Below, piece after piece: positions 55,192 to 64,000 of a DNA stretch of 64,000 nucleotides. The position numbers were made by a program, and so were the translations under genes. The notes under the pieces were generated by a model. It had not been told where the DNA came from, did not search any database, and saw nothing but the letters and a program-made list of their open reading frames with translations. Position 1 is the first letter of the stretch; each line of letters opens with the position of its first letter. Source of the stretch: Gimesia fumaroli (lineage in GTDB: Bacteria; Planctomycetota; Planctomycetia; Planctomycetales; Planctomycetaceae); the NCBI RefSeq assembly GCF_007754425.1, contig NZ_CP037452.1, positions 6,985,164-7,049,163 of the forward strand. The letters run 5' to 3'.

Positions 55192-55224
55192 ACGAGGAAA
55201 TGTGATTTCACACTTGAACCCGGG

Positions 55225-55977
55225 CTAGCTGAGTGTGTAACCGTCGTCGGCGACGATTTCCTGCCCGCAAATCTTCCGGGCCGCATCTGATGCCAGAAAG
55301 ACAGCGACTTCCGCAACGTCTTCCGGTTGTCCAAATTTCTGAGAAATCAACCGATTGGCCACCGATTCTTCGACGCTCTTGAGTTGTTCTTCATCCAGCC
55401 CGACACTATTCCAGATTGGGGTTGCGGTTGGTCCCGGGGCGATCGCATTCACGCGAATCCCGCGAGGTCCTAATTCGGCCGCCAGAGTTTGTGTTAATGA
55501 TTTCAAAGCTGCTTTGGAAGCAGAATAAGCGGCGACACCAGGAAAGCCGACTTGTGTGAGATAGGTCGTGATAAAAATGACAGACGAACCCTCGTTCAAA
55601 TCGGGCAAAAAAGTTCGCACAGTCTGAAATGCACCATGAAAATTGACATCGAATGTTTCGGCGATGGCCTCGCGCGTGGAATCTTCGAACGGGATCACAC
55701 GTGCTATTCCCGCATTGGGAACCAGAATATCGACTCGGCCAAATCGATGCTTTGTTGTTTCGGCCAGTCGTTTCAGATCGGCTTCACTGGTAACGTCGCC
55801 ATCCACAACCAAAGTCCGCGCTGGAAACTGGGCTTCCAGTTCTTCCAGCAGTCCATTCCTTCTGGCAAAGACGACCACTTTCGCGCCCTCGTTCAGATAA
55901 TGCTCTGCGATAGAGCGGCCAATGCCACTGCTGGCACCAGTGATAACGGCAACCTTATTAATCAGGAGATCGGTCAT
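55225..55977 (-). CDS. Short-chain dehydrogenase/reductase
   Basis: A 250-residue classical SDR, NAD(P)H-dependent. TGASSGIGRSIAEHYL (cofactor glycine motif), LVPNAGIARVIPFEDSTRE (NAG motif), SSVIFITTYLTQVGFPGVAA with the catalytic Ser/Thr region, YSASKAALKSL (YxxxK), and IRVNAIAPGPTATPIWN (PG motif). The cofactor-specificity region VVFARRNGLLEELEAQF with Arg suggests NADP(H). The substrate is unknown. It lies next to the sigma/DUF1549 cluster but is separated from it by about 100 bases, and it probably has its own promoter. Confidence 0.9.
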   Translation of the reverse strand: MTDLLINKVAVITGASSGIGRSIAEHYLNEGAKVVVFARRNGLLEELEAQFPARTLVVDGDVTSEADLKRLAETTKHRFGRVDILVPNAGIARVIPFEDSTREAIAETFDVNFHGAFQTVRTFLPDLNEGSSVIFITTYLTQVGFPGVAAYSASKAALKSLTQTLAAELGPRGIRVNAIAPGPTATPIWNSVGLDEEQLKSVEESVANRLISQKFGQPEDVAEVAVFLASDAARKICGQEIVADDGYTLS

Positions 55978-56078
55978 CAGAATCCTTTACTGAAATACTC
56001 AGAGTGCGAAATATGAAAGCTGAGACAGAGCCTATCTATAGCAATTCAAATTTGAAACCGCAAGAGGTGATGGAGTGA

Positions 56079-58274
56079 TCAATGAATCAGGATGAATTCA
56101 TTCGAGTTGAGGTAAGCCCAGTAGACATCCTGGTAGCTTTGCTGGACTGCGGATTGAAGCGGAACATTTCGGGCAGTCAAAAATTTGGTACGTTCTTTCA
56201 CCAGACGCTTCAACTCCGTCAGCTCACGTGAGGAAGGATAACGCGACAGAGCGGCCAGACTCAGCTTTCTGATTCTGGCATCCGGTGTGCGTTCTTTGAG
56301 TGCCTGAGTCAAAATGCTGCCATCCTGCTTCAGATCAAGGCTCTGTTTCACCAGAGGGCCGTTCATCATTAACAACGCCTGTGTGATGGTACCATCGAGG
56401 GTCGTGGTTTCATCGTTTTCTTCATTTTGAAGCGTATAGATAAACTGCTGCAGCCATTTGTCGCGTTTCTGCATTTTGTTCCAGGCGGTCGAGTAGTCGG
56501 TGACAATCTGTGTCGGTTTGGCGGTAACCTGCAGTGAATCATAAAGCTGTTCTGCGGTCATCTGTTTGACATACATGCGGCTGAAGTTTGGCGTGCTGCC
56601 ATCCTCGGGGTTGTCGGCGACATTGTCGTTCTGAAATCGACTGCTGAGCCGATACGCATCCGACAGGCAAATCCATTGAATCAGTTGTTTGATGTCGTAG
56701 CCACTGTCAACAAATTGACGCGCCAACTGATCCAGTAACTCAGGATGCGTGGGGGAATTATGATAGCCCATGTCATCCACCGGACGGGTGAACCCGTAAC
56801 CGAAGAAGTGCGCCCACATCCGATTGACCATTGCACGGGCCAACTGATTCGTTTTACCTGATGTCATTAATCGGGCCAGTTCCTGACGTCGATTCACACC
56901 GGGGCCATCGGAGATTTTCACTCCTGCAAATTTGGGATAAGCGGGCTGCATCAACCCTTGACGGGTTTCATAAAAGGTCGTTCCCCCTTTGGAAAGCGAG
57001 ACGAGCGTCAGTTTGGGGGCTTTTGCTTCGCCCTTCTCTCCCATGTTTTTCTTGCGGACTACTTTCGTCTGCTTGAAGAAACTGTTGATTTCCCAGAACT
57101 GGCTCTGCGTTGCATTATTGAAGGGGTGGTTATGGCACTGGGTACATTGAATTTGTGTTCCCAGAAACAGGCGTGTGGTAATCGCGGTCGCGGGGACGGC
57201 CTGATTATTCAGATGTGCCAGTAAAAAGTTGGTGGCACCATTCGTATCCGCATCCCCTTCTGCAGAGACCAGATCATAAACAATCTCGCTCCACGGACGG
57301 TTCTCCGCAAAACTTTGCACCAGAAAATCCTGCAATGCACGGCGGTTTATCTCACGCGACATCGTCCGACCAATGAGTAAACGGGTCCAGATCGTTGACC
57401 AGTTTGTCACGTAGGTTGGATTTTCGGTTAATTGTTGGACCAGCCGTTGATGTTTATCAGGCTGCCTGGATTTTAAAAACTGTTCTGCTTCGGTGGCGGT
57501 TGGGATACGTCCAATTACGTCCAGATAAACGCGGCGGACCCATTCTTCATCAGTCGCGAACGGCGAAGACGTAATGTTGGCGGCGGCCCAGCCATCTTGA
57601 ATCCGATGATTAATAAATGTGATAATGGCTTCGTCAGAAGCACCTGTCGGCAGTTGTTCCACCGGCGCTAACTGCTTCGGCTTAGTGGCAACTAAAGGAA
57701 GGTCGTTAAGTGAATTCGGTGTGTTGTTTTTTTGGAAACGCAACATGGGGTGCTGGGATGGCTCGATATGAATCGAACGAGTCTGTTTCGTTGAGGGGAC
57801 TGTCGCCAGATTCTCAGGAGTGCCATGAGAACCTTCGAGAGGCTGATTCTGGTTGGGGGGATTTTCAGCCAGACCGGAAGCATCCTCTTTTTTCAGCCAT
57901 GAATTGAACACGACCATGAATGCCACCAGCAGACAGACAGAGGTAATCCCCGCGACCCAGCGATTTTTGCGTGATACGGTTGGGCGTTTGATTGTCTCAG
58001 CGACTGTGACTTCTCCGTCTTCTTCGACGGCTGCTTCTTCAGCGATTTCTTCTTCCACAGCAGTTACGACAGGAATCATCGCGTCAGAGCCCAAAGCCTG
58101 ATCCCAGTACAACGTGCCATGCAGGTGAGAATAATTCAGATAGAACTGCATCGCATCCGGATCGGAAAGAACAATTTCCTCCAGTCGGGCGCTCTCTGTT
58201 GCTGACAGACGTTCCTCGCACAATGCTTCCATAAGCAAAGAAAGCTCAGCTAATTCGATTTCTTTCTTACTCAT
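56079..58274 (-). CDS. Anti-sigma-like membrane protein fused to DUF1549/DUF1553
   Basis: A 731-residue protein in which a cytoplasmic anti-sigma-like N-terminus joins an exported DUF1549/DUF1553 part. Residues 1-60 (KKEIELAELSLLMEALCEER and SDPDAMQFYLNYSHLHGTLY) resemble the N-termini of planctomycete anti-sigma or FecR-like proteins, followed by an acidic linker and one span (WVAGITSVCLLVAFMVVFNS, about 108-127). DUF1549 then begins (NHRIQDGWAAANITSSPFAT) with the haem-like motif CTQCHNHPF (C377-H381), and DUF1553 follows (NRMWAHFFGYGFTRPVDDMG). Start ATG 58274 overlaps the sigma stop (ATGA). This indicates translational coupling with the sigma factor that it may control. Confidence 0.82.
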   Translation of the reverse strand: MSKKEIELAELSLLMEALCEERLSATESARLEEIVLSDPDAMQFYLNYSHLHGTLYWDQALGSDAMIPVVTAVEEEIAEEAAVEEDGEVTVAETIKRPTVSRKNRWVAGITSVCLLVAFMVVFNSWLKKEDASGLAENPPNQNQPLEGSHGTPENLATVPSTKQTRSIHIEPSQHPMLRFQKNNTPNSLNDLPLVATKPKQLAPVEQLPTGASDEAIITFINHRIQDGWAAANITSSPFATDEEWVRRVYLDVIGRIPTATEAEQFLKSRQPDKHQRLVQQLTENPTYVTNWSTIWTRLLIGRTMSREINRRALQDFLVQSFAENRPWSEIVYDLVSAEGDADTNGATNFLLAHLNNQAVPATAITTRLFLGTQIQCTQCHNHPFNNATQSQFWEINSFFKQTKVVRKKNMGEKGEAKAPKLTLVSLSKGGTTFYETRQGLMQPAYPKFAGVKISDGPGVNRRQELARLMTSGKTNQLARAMVNRMWAHFFGYGFTRPVDDMGYHNSPTHPELLDQLARQFVDSGYDIKQLIQWICLSDAYRLSSRFQNDNVADNPEDGSTPNFSRMYVKQMTAEQLYDSLQVTAKPTQIVTDYSTAWNKMQKRDKWLQQFIYTLQNEENDETTTLDGTITQALLMMNGPLVKQSLDLKQDGSILTQALKERTPDARIRKLSLAALSRYPSSRELTELKRLVKERTKFLTARNVPLQSAVQQSYQDVYWAYLNSNEFILIH

Positions 58275-58833
58275 GACTATAAGACTCTGCTGCAATATAG
58301 CGGTTAATACATTCAAATAAAGTACGTCTGACACGCCCTAACGACTGATAAACGGAATTTGCCGGGCGGCCTAATTCGTCGGCCAGTTCTTTCCCCTGGT
58401 TACTTCCCTGGTATCGTCTCTGGATGAGCTCTCGATCTTTCTTGCGTAATTTGCTCAAACAGAATGTTAAGGCATTGCGACGCAACTCAAAAATATCCTG
58501 GTTCTCTTGTACTGCATCAGCGACTTGGGAGACAAATTCGTCACTGAATTGATGTTTGTCGCGGCCACGTTTCTTTCGAAATTTTAATATTTCATAATGT
58601 GCAATCTGACAGGACCAGGCAAAAAAATTGGTGCCTGCTTCAAACTGTTGTGCTTTTTTCCAGATGATCAAGTTGGTGTTTTGCAGGATCTCTTCTGCTT
58701 CCAGCGGGTGTGGAATCATGGAAAGGATATATAAATAAATGCGTCGTTGATTTTTGGTAAACAGCGCAATAAATTCACGTCCCTCATCCGTATCGGTATC
58801 TGGGAAAACAGGCTGATCGGTGGAACTTGTCAA
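58267..58833 (-). CDS. ECF sigma factor
   Basis: A 188-residue RNA polymerase sigma factor of the extracytoplasmic-function type, in the group common in Planctomycetes (Rhodopirellula/Verrucomicrobium family). Region 2 is YLYILSMIPHPLEAEEILQN to FFAWSCQIAHYEILKFRKK, and region 4 is CLSKLRKKDRELIQRRYQG with the HTH ELADELGRPANSVYQSLGRV. The only plausible start is TTG 58833, which follows an in-frame stop (TAA) 15 bases upstream; the next Met is far inside. The coding end overlaps the start of the membrane anti-sigma/DUF1549 gene by 8 bases (ATGA), typical of sigma/anti-sigma pairs. Target promoters are unknown. Confidence 0.9.
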   Translation of the reverse strand: MTSSTDQPVFPDTDTDEGREFIALFTKNQRRIYLYILSMIPHPLEAEEILQNTNLIIWKKAQQFEAGTNFFAWSCQIAHYEILKFRKKRGRDKHQFSDEFVSQVADAVQENQDIFELRRNALTFCLSKLRKKDRELIQRRYQGSNQGKELADELGRPANSVYQSLGRVRRTLFECINRYIAAESYSHE

Positions 58834-58892
58834 AGTAATTCCAATTCGTTACGTCAAAGTTGATCTGTTCAGTTTTCTTTCCTGGTCGACAA

Positions 58893-58933
58893 TAAAACAG
58901 CGGAAGCACCCTTTTCGAGCGTCCGCTGTTTTA
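58893..58933 (-). terminator. Terminator after the DUF1501 gene
   Basis: TAAAACAGCGGA (58893-58904) and TCCGCTGTTTTA (58922-58933) form a perfect 12-bp stem with a 17-base loop; T-runs lie on both sides, so it can act in either direction. It sits between the DUF1501 stop (58967) and the ECF sigma start (58833), so those two units are separately transcribed. Confidence 0.8.
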
Positions 58934-58966
58934 TGGCTTGTCAATCTCATTGGCTGAAGTTCAGGA

Positions 58967-60241
58967 TCAGCCAATCAACTCCTTAATCGGAGTTCCGCCA
59001 TTGGCCAGTTTCATGGGACGACCGCGTTTGGATGTGTGGACGATATCCAATGGAATACCCAGTGAGTGAGCGACGGTTGCCCACAGATCGCCCGGCAGAT
59101 AGCTCTTGCCTTCAATGCCAATTCCATCGCTGTCCGTTTTACCAACAGCCTGACCGTTTTTGAGTCCGCCACCACCGACCATGGCAGTCCAGCTGGCGGC
59201 CCAGTGGTCGCGGCCTACGTTCTGGTTAATACGAGGAGTTCGGCCGAACTCACCCATACAAACGATGGTCACGTCGTCCAGCATCGCACGTTGCTTCAGG
59301 TCTGCAACAAGAGCGGAGATGCCCTTATCCAACTGAGGCAGGTTGCGATCCTTTAAGGATGTAAATACACCTTGGTGCAAGTCCCAGCTACCGACGGAAG
59401 CAGAAACTTCGATAAACGGTACACCGACTTCAACCAGACGTCGTGCCAGCAGTAATCCCTGACCAAAGTTGCCGGTTCCATAAGCTTCTTTTAAAGCTTC
59501 TGGTTCCTGGTCTACTTTGAAGGCTTCCATCTGTTTGGAAGTCATCAGATTGACGGCTTTCTTGTAGATATCCTTGTGAGAGTTCGCAGATTCACCTCGT
59601 TTAGATTTAATGAATCCTGACTCCAGAACCTGCAGCATGTCAAGACGTTGTCCTAACCGCTGTTGTTCAGCCATATTCACTTCAGCGTTTTGAATCGTTC
59701 CATTGCTGGAAACAACAAACGGTGAATGAGACATTCCCAGGAACCCGGCACTTCCCCGGCTACCGCCGATGGAGATGAAGGATGGGATATCCAGTTCTTT
59801 GCGGCGTGAACCCAACTCATAGCTGACGACCGAACCAAAGGTGGGATGAACCACAGTGGGGTTGGGGACGTAAGCAGAGTGCATGTAATATGTTCCACGA
59901 GCGTGGTCGGCTTCACGTGTGCTCATAGAGCGAATCAAAGAGAGGTTATCCATGACCTGAGCTGTCTTAGGCATATGCTCAGAAATCTGCATATCTCCTT
60001 TGGTGCTGATTGGCTTGAATTCGCCGCCATTTTTGGAACCTGGTTTGAGATCCCAGATATCAATTGTTGGTGGTCCACCGGCCATCCAAATCAAGATACA
60101 GGCTTTTTGCTGTTTTTTCACCTGATTGGCATTCGCTTCGAGGTGAGACAGAAAGTGCATTGTTGGAATCGCGGTCGCTGCACCTGCGACATGCTTCATA
60201 AAGTGCCGACGCGTCATTCCGTAAGGATTGAGAATAGTCAT
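58967..60241 (-). CDS. DUF1501 exported protein
   Basis: A 424-residue exported protein of the DUF1501 family (sulfatase/phosphatase-like fold). A Tat-type signal ([20 protein letters not shown]) is followed by [40 protein letters not shown], and the C-terminal [20 protein letters not shown] with GRDHW as metal-site region. The family's function is not known. It is encoded 77 bases after the DUF1549/DUF1553 gene; the two are paired in planctomycete genomes and probably act together at the cell surface. A terminator follows. Confidence 0.9.
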   Translation of the reverse strand: MTILNPYGMTRRHFMKHVAGAATAIPTMHFLSHLEANANQVKKQQKACILIWMAGGPPTIDIWDLKPGSKNGGEFKPISTKGDMQISEHMPKTAQVMDNLSLIRSMSTREADHARGTYYMHSAYVPNPTVVHPTFGSVVSYELGSRRKELDIPSFISIGGSRGSAGFLGMSHSPFVVSSNGTIQNAEVNMAEQQRLGQRLDMLQVLESGFIKSKRGESANSHKDIYKKAVNLMTSKQMEAFKVDQEPEALKEAYGTGNFGQGLLLARRLVEVGVPFIEVSASVGSWDLHQGVFTSLKDRNLPQLDKGISALVADLKQRAMLDDVTIVCMGEFGRTPRINQNVGRDHWAASWTAMVGGGGLKNGQAVGKTDSDGIGIEGKSYLPGDLWATVAHSLGIPLDIVHTSKRGRPMKLANGGTPIKELIG

Positions 60242-60318
60242 AACGAATGCCCTCTTTTGATTCTATTGTGATAAAAAATTGTGTGTGACAAGATCGCGAC
60301 GCGATACGTTATTTCAGT

Positions 60319-61971
60319 TTAATGATTGAAGACAAACTCATTGGAATTCAGTAATGCCCAGTAGAGATCCTGATAAGCGGCTAATTTGTTACGCGAACCG
60401 CCAACCAGTTTCTGAGCACTGGTGATTTCACGTCGATCAGGATAGCGACTCAAAGTGGACAGGAACATTTTCCGAATCTTTGCCTGATCATTGCCTTTCT
60501 CCAGTAACAGCTGATTCAGGTAACTTCCGCGATCCGCACTGATGGCATTTTTCGTTAATTCCCCATTCATCATCATCAATGCCTGTGGAATCGTTCCGTT
60601 AAATGTTGTGGAATCATCGCCCGAATCATTATCGAATGCGACCATGAATTGACGCATCCACCGGCGGCGTTGTTCTTCAGCCCGTTCCCAGTTGGACTGG
60701 CCTGACTTGTGAGCACCCGTCGCTACGATTAAGGAATCATAGAGCTGCTCGGCTGTCATGTTCTTGACGTACATATGCGAGAAGAGAGGGGTTTCTCCTC
60801 GCTCAGGACTGTCGAATTCGTTCTTGCGACCATACTGACTGGTTAAGTTGTATGCTTCGCTGTTACAGATCCAACGGGCCAGTTGTTTCAGATCGTAGTC
60901 TTTCTTGACCAGCTCCTCGGCCATACGGTTCAGCAGTTCCGGATGAGAGGCCGGGTTATGTGGGCCCATGTCATCGACTGGTCGGGTAAACCCATATCCC
61001 ATGAAATAACCCCACATGCGATTCACAATGGCGGTTGCAATCAGAGGCTTTTCACCTTTGACGATCAATTTGGAAAACTCTTTACGGCGTTCGACACCAC
61101 TTGCCGGATCGACTTTCACATCTTCGAAAATCGGATAGGCGACCTGCATCAAACCGGAACGTTTTTCATAATAGACGGGACCATTAAATCCAGTCGCGAC
61201 CACTTCAGAATAGTCGTCAATCTGACGCCCTGTCTTGGGGTCTGTCTTACGATGATTGATGCGTCGCATTTGACGGAAGAAGCTATTGTATTCCCAGAAC
61301 TGGTTTTGTTTCCAGTCATTAAACGGGTGGTTATGGCACTGTGTGCATTGCACCTGAATACCGAGGAACAGACGCGTTGTTGCAGCTGTTACCTGAACTG
61401 CTTCGTCATTGTTTTGCATTTGAGCCAGCAGATAGTTGACGGCGCCATTCTCTTCAAAATGCCCTTCCGCAGTCACGAGATCCTGGACAACCTCATCCCA
61501 GGGACGATTCTTCGCAAATACTTCCCGCAGGAACTTCTGCATCCCGTTGCGGCTTACTCGTCGAGGAGTACGGCGACCAATAAGCAAATTCGTCCACACG
61601 TTTGTAAAGTTCTGCACATAAGCGGGGTCATCCAGCAGTTTATCGATGATCTTCGATCGCTTGGCAGGATCACGATCTTTGATAAATTGTTCGACTGTTT
61701 CTGCGGAAGGGATTCGACCAATCAGATCCAGGTGCACCCGACGTAACCACTCTTCATCGGTCGCCACGGGAGAAGGCTCCACTTCATTGTCTTCCCAACC
61801 CTGGCGAACACGTTCGTTGATGTAGTCAATGAAAGGATCAAATGCACCGGTAGAAAATGCCTTCGTCCTGCTTTCCGGAGGTGCAGCATCCACGAAGGAC
61901 ACCAGGGAACCCGCACAGATCACAAATGTAAAAACAACACAAAGTTGTTTAGAAAAACGACGCATTTTCAT
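60319..61971 (-). CDS. DUF1549/DUF1553 exported protein
   Basis: A 550-residue exported protein with a signal peptide (KQLCVVFTFVICAGSLVSFV then DAA). DUF1549 starts near residue 45 (FIDYINERVRQGWEDNEVEP) and contains CTQCHNHPF (C209-H213), a CxxCH that may bind a single haem c. DUF1553 follows (IVNRMWGYFMGYGFTRPVDD to AEQLYDSLIVATGAH). It is paired with the DUF1501 gene. The core resembles that of the sigma-linked paralogue at 56,079-58,274 closely over 450 residues. Start is ATG 61971 or ATG 61965; the second has a better-spaced GGAG. The 287-residue antisense frame inside it is a shadow. Confidence 0.88.
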   Translation of the reverse strand: MKMRRFSKQLCVVFTFVICAGSLVSFVDAAPPESRTKAFSTGAFDPFIDYINERVRQGWEDNEVEPSPVATDEEWLRRVHLDLIGRIPSAETVEQFIKDRDPAKRSKIIDKLLDDPAYVQNFTNVWTNLLIGRRTPRRVSRNGMQKFLREVFAKNRPWDEVVQDLVTAEGHFEENGAVNYLLAQMQNNDEAVQVTAATTRLFLGIQVQCTQCHNHPFNDWKQNQFWEYNSFFRQMRRINHRKTDPKTGRQIDDYSEVVATGFNGPVYYEKRSGLMQVAYPIFEDVKVDPASGVERRKEFSKLIVKGEKPLIATAIVNRMWGYFMGYGFTRPVDDMGPHNPASHPELLNRMAEELVKKDYDLKQLARWICNSEAYNLTSQYGRKNEFDSPERGETPLFSHMYVKNMTAEQLYDSLIVATGAHKSGQSNWERAEEQRRRWMRQFMVAFDNDSGDDSTTFNGTIPQALMMMNGELTKNAISADRGSYLNQLLLEKGNDQAKIRKMFLSTLSRYPDRREITSAQKLVGGSRNKLAAYQDLYWALLNSNEFVFNH

Positions 61972-62385
61972 GTTCTCCACTGTATTGAAAAATGACAGGA
62001 TGAACGCACAGCATCCCTCTCTATCGACAGCTCACACGTTGTCAAATTGCGAAAAGAAGATTGCTTCGCTACTGTATTAACTTCCTGGAAGACCAAAACA
62101 TTCGCAGTGAGTCTTAATAATATCCATATTTTATACGAATTGGTTCCTAAAAGAGTACTCCATTTTGCATAAAATCCAATCTAAATATCAAGCAAATCAG
62201 ATGTAACTCCTATAACAGTATCGGCAGAAATAGACGCGTAAAGTGTTGTATAAAAAGACTTATGGAAAAAATAATCTCTTTGCAGAACTGTTGCTGACTT
62301 CGTGGGCGTCCCTCACAGGCTGCAGAAGCACCAAAAACAGTATACGCATGTGTGCAAATAGCCCTTTTGTGTCCAGAAAAGAACC
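61972..62385. other. Intergenic region, divergent DUF1549 and SDR genes
   Basis: About 410 AT-rich bases. It must carry promoters for the two divergent genes, but I see no convincing -35/-10 pair and no inverted repeat above 6 bp. The plus-strand frame beginning near 61829 is an antisense shadow. No RNA gene is recognised. Confidence 0.4.
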
Positions 62386-63180
62386 ATGAGAAATCAATAT
62401 CAATTTGAAGGCCAGGTCGCCGTGATTACCGGTGCCGGCAATGGAATCGGACGTGCCACCGCGATCATGATGGCCGAGGCCGGCGCGCATGTTTTTGCCG
62501 GCGATCTACATCACCTTGAAGAAAACCGGGACACATTTACCCGACTGGGAATCACGGAAGTCGCATGCGACGTGAGGCAGGAATCTCAGGTTCAGGCTTT
62601 AATCGAACAGGCGGTGAATCAGTATGGCCGGGTCGACATTCTGGTCAATAACGCCGGCATTGGGCTCGTGAAACAAATCCATCAGGTCACTGAAGCCGAG
62701 TGGGACGCCTGTATCGACACCAATCTCAAAGGCACCTTCTTAGGTTGTAAGCATGCGATCAAATACATGCTGGCAACTGGCGGCGGTGCCATCGTGAACA
62801 CAGCCAGCAACGCCGGGATGCTTCCCCGGGCGCATGATCCGGTTTACTCAATCAGCAAGCATGCCGTTGTTGCATTGACCGAAAGTCTGGGGCTGTGTCA
62901 CGGCAAAGACAATATTCGAATCAATTGTGTCTGTCCCGGACCGGTAGGTGAAACCGGCATGATGAACGACGACATCGCCAGCACAGCCGACCCCGAAGGA
63001 TTAATACAGTCTATGATTCGTGCCAGTCCGATTGCGGCAGCCAATCAGCGAATGATTGGTCCAGACGAAGTCGCTTCCGCCATCTGTTATCTGGCCAGCA
63101 AGGACGCTTTGATGGTGACCGGAACGGCTCTCCGCATTGATGGCGGAAAATCATTGGGCGTTCCACCACAGGGAGCGTAG
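62386..63180 (+). CDS. Short-chain dehydrogenase/reductase
   Basis: A 264-residue classical SDR. VAVITGAGNGIGRATAIMMA (TGxxxGxG), DILVNNAGIGLVKQIHQVTE (NNAG), a catalytic Ser in IVNTASNAGM, YSISKHAVVALTE (YxxxK) and INCVCPGPVGE (PG). The cofactor region HVFAGDLHHLEENRDTF with Asp after the second beta strand suggests NAD(H). Substrate unknown. It converges with the second PilZ gene with an 11-base gap and the inverted repeat CAGGC-TTA-GCCTG overlapping that gene's stop codon. Confidence 0.9.
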   Translation: MRNQYQFEGQVAVITGAGNGIGRATAIMMAEAGAHVFAGDLHHLEENRDTFTRLGITEVACDVRQESQVQALIEQAVNQYGRVDILVNNAGIGLVKQIHQVTEAEWDACIDTNLKGTFLGCKHAIKYMLATGGGAIVNTASNAGMLPRAHDPVYSISKHAVVALTESLGLCHGKDNIRINCVCPGPVGETGMMNDDIASTADPEGLIQSMIRASPIAAANQRMIGPDEVASAICYLASKDALMVTGTALRIDGGKSLGVPPQGA

Positions 63181-63191
63181 TCTTTTCAGGC

Positions 63192-63824
63192 TTAGCCTGC
63201 GTAGCAGGAAGGCACGTGTTCTTTCAATAAAGCAACCTGCTCATTGCTGAGTGGGGCGATCAACTTGCAGTCAATGCGCCAGAATTCCTCATCGAGGGGA
63301 GTTGCACGTACCACTGAAGCAGTAACATCCAATGCAAACTTCACGCGTTGATCTTCTACATGCAGTTGCAGTTCGTCCCGCAATGCAAACTCAGATCGAG
63401 AGGCGAACGATAACCCGTTCTGACTGACATTAATGGCATAGCCTTTTGTGCCAGGACGGTCGGCTACGCCGGATACAATTTGTTCATCTTTGCTGAAAGC
63501 CAGGACAATGGCTTCGCTGGTATGTCGGGGAAACTCGCGGCGTTCGAACGATTTGTTTTCGATCTGCTTGTCTTCAACCTGCGGAGTCGGAATCGAAGAC
63601 GCGGTCGTTGCTGGGGAATGGGTCTGGATTTTTGAAAGGATGCTGTTCCAGGAGTACCCGGAATGACGCGAACGAGCTTTTAATGTCCTTCGAGAGTTAC
63701 CCAGGCACTTGCGGAACGAGATCGGCTGAACTGCCTGCTCATGAGCAGAGGAGACAACTTCTTCAGTTTCAGCCGCACTTTCAGCAGGAACGACCTGTGG
63801 TTCCACATCCATTACAATATTCAT
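63192..63824 (-). CDS. PilZ-domain protein with long N-terminal extension
   Basis: A 210-residue cytoplasmic protein. A ~90-residue N-terminus is acidic then basic and Ser/Thr/Gln-rich (no fold recognised), followed by a PilZ domain (about 92-205). The RxxxR motif lies in SFERREFPRHTSE and the NxSxxG motif in AINVSQNGLSFAS. The C-terminus SCYAG with a Cys three residues from the end is unusual. c-di-GMP binding is likely. The ATG at 63824 has no upstream neighbour in the window, and the 176 bases to the right edge hold nothing I can recognise. Confidence 0.85.
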   Translation of the reverse strand: MNIVMDVEPQVVPAESAAETEEVVSSAHEQAVQPISFRKCLGNSRRTLKARSRHSGYSWNSILSKIQTHSPATTASSIPTPQVEDKQIENKSFERREFPRHTSEAIVLAFSKDEQIVSGVADRPGTKGYAINVSQNGLSFASRSEFALRDELQLHVEDQRVKFALDVTASVVRATPLDEEFWRIDCKLIAPLSNEQVALLKEHVPSCYAG

Positions 63825-64000
63825 TATGTATCAACCTGACAAAAAAAGACGAAAACTGTCCACAGGAACAGGCTTGGTAGAGCGAGCCTGCAGAATTGAC
63901 CTGTTTAAACCTAGGTTACAAATGAGGAATGGTCAAAATGGGAGCCCTGTTATTTCAGAACAAGCAGTATAAATCCTCGAAAATACCGAAATTTCGTCCA

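Noticed and set aside
60883-61746. 287-residue open frame antisense to the DUF1549/DUF1553 gene
   Set aside because: No recognisable domain; the sense frame carries CTQCHNHPF and other family motifs.
63187-63199. CAGGC-TTA-GCCTG hairpin between the SDR and PilZ genes as a terminator
   Set aside because: Short stem, no T-run on either side, and it overlaps the PilZ stop codon.

Overview
The window looks like chromosomal DNA of a planctomycete, most likely a Gimesia-type member of the Planctomycetaceae. This is inferred from content, not from a database match. The signs are three formylglycine-type sulfatases, paired DUF1549/DUF1553 and DUF1501 proteins with a CxxCH motif, a DUF1207 outer-surface protein, a PQQ-like propeller protein, an ECF sigma factor of the planctomycete type, very large exported proteins and near-balanced base composition. 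There are no insertion sequences, prophage, CRISPR arrays, rRNA or tRNA genes that I can recognise.

Layout. 1-1.4 kb: start of a SNF2-family helicase and an upstream partner gene (minus strand). 1.7-9 kb: a PaaK-like adenylate-forming enzyme, two sulfatases, a secreted PQQ-propeller protein and a secreted SGNH hydrolase. 9.4-12.8 kb: a catalase-peroxidase with a signal peptide and a Tat-type metallophosphoesterase. 13-15.4 kb: a compact sulfide/persulfide operon (ArsR-type repressor, membrane rhodanese, ETHE1-like dioxygenase fused to two rhodanese domains) with the same operator in front of the first and second genes. 15.4-25.8 kb: a TPR protein, M28 peptidase, YceH, a third sulfatase, a large CPPC lipoprotein, a membrane coiled-coil protein, a GNAT, a creatininase-family protein and a secreted alpha/alpha-toroid protein. 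26.1-31.4 kb: a tightly overlapping operon of RDD, SpoIIM-like, membrane, DUF4129, DUF4350 and Rieske proteins. 32.1-43.8 kb: two giant exported proteins of about 2,690 and 1,170 residues, which I read as three copies of one roughly 1,000-residue module. 44.2-51 kb: a ceramidase-like protein, an HTTM-domain protein with a small partner, a CobA-HemD fusion and a DUF1207 protein. 51.3-55.2 kb: a secreted protein, an orphan ABC-2 permease, TrkA and a PilZ protein. 55.2-64 kb: two SDRs, a DUF1549/1553-DUF1501 pair, an ECF sigma factor overlapping a membrane anti-sigma-like/DUF1549/1553 fusion, and a second PilZ protein.

How the genes work together. The clearest functional unit is the persulfide operon. 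Its consensus-like promoter has the repressor palindrome lying in the -35/-10 spacer, so derepression by reactive sulfur would switch on persulfide oxidation and sulfane-sulfur transfer. The ECF sigma gene overlaps by ATGA a gene whose N-terminus looks like an anti-sigma region, followed by one membrane span and an exported DUF1549/DUF1553 part. This suggests a surface sensor coupled to transcription. The most unusual item is the giant-protein locus at 32.1-43.8 kb: each module begins with a signal peptide ending in AQ (one of them internal to the giant ORF) and repeats the same motif series. The first module of the giant carries a stretch strikingly like the conserved N-terminal helix of DUF1559 pilin-like proteins.
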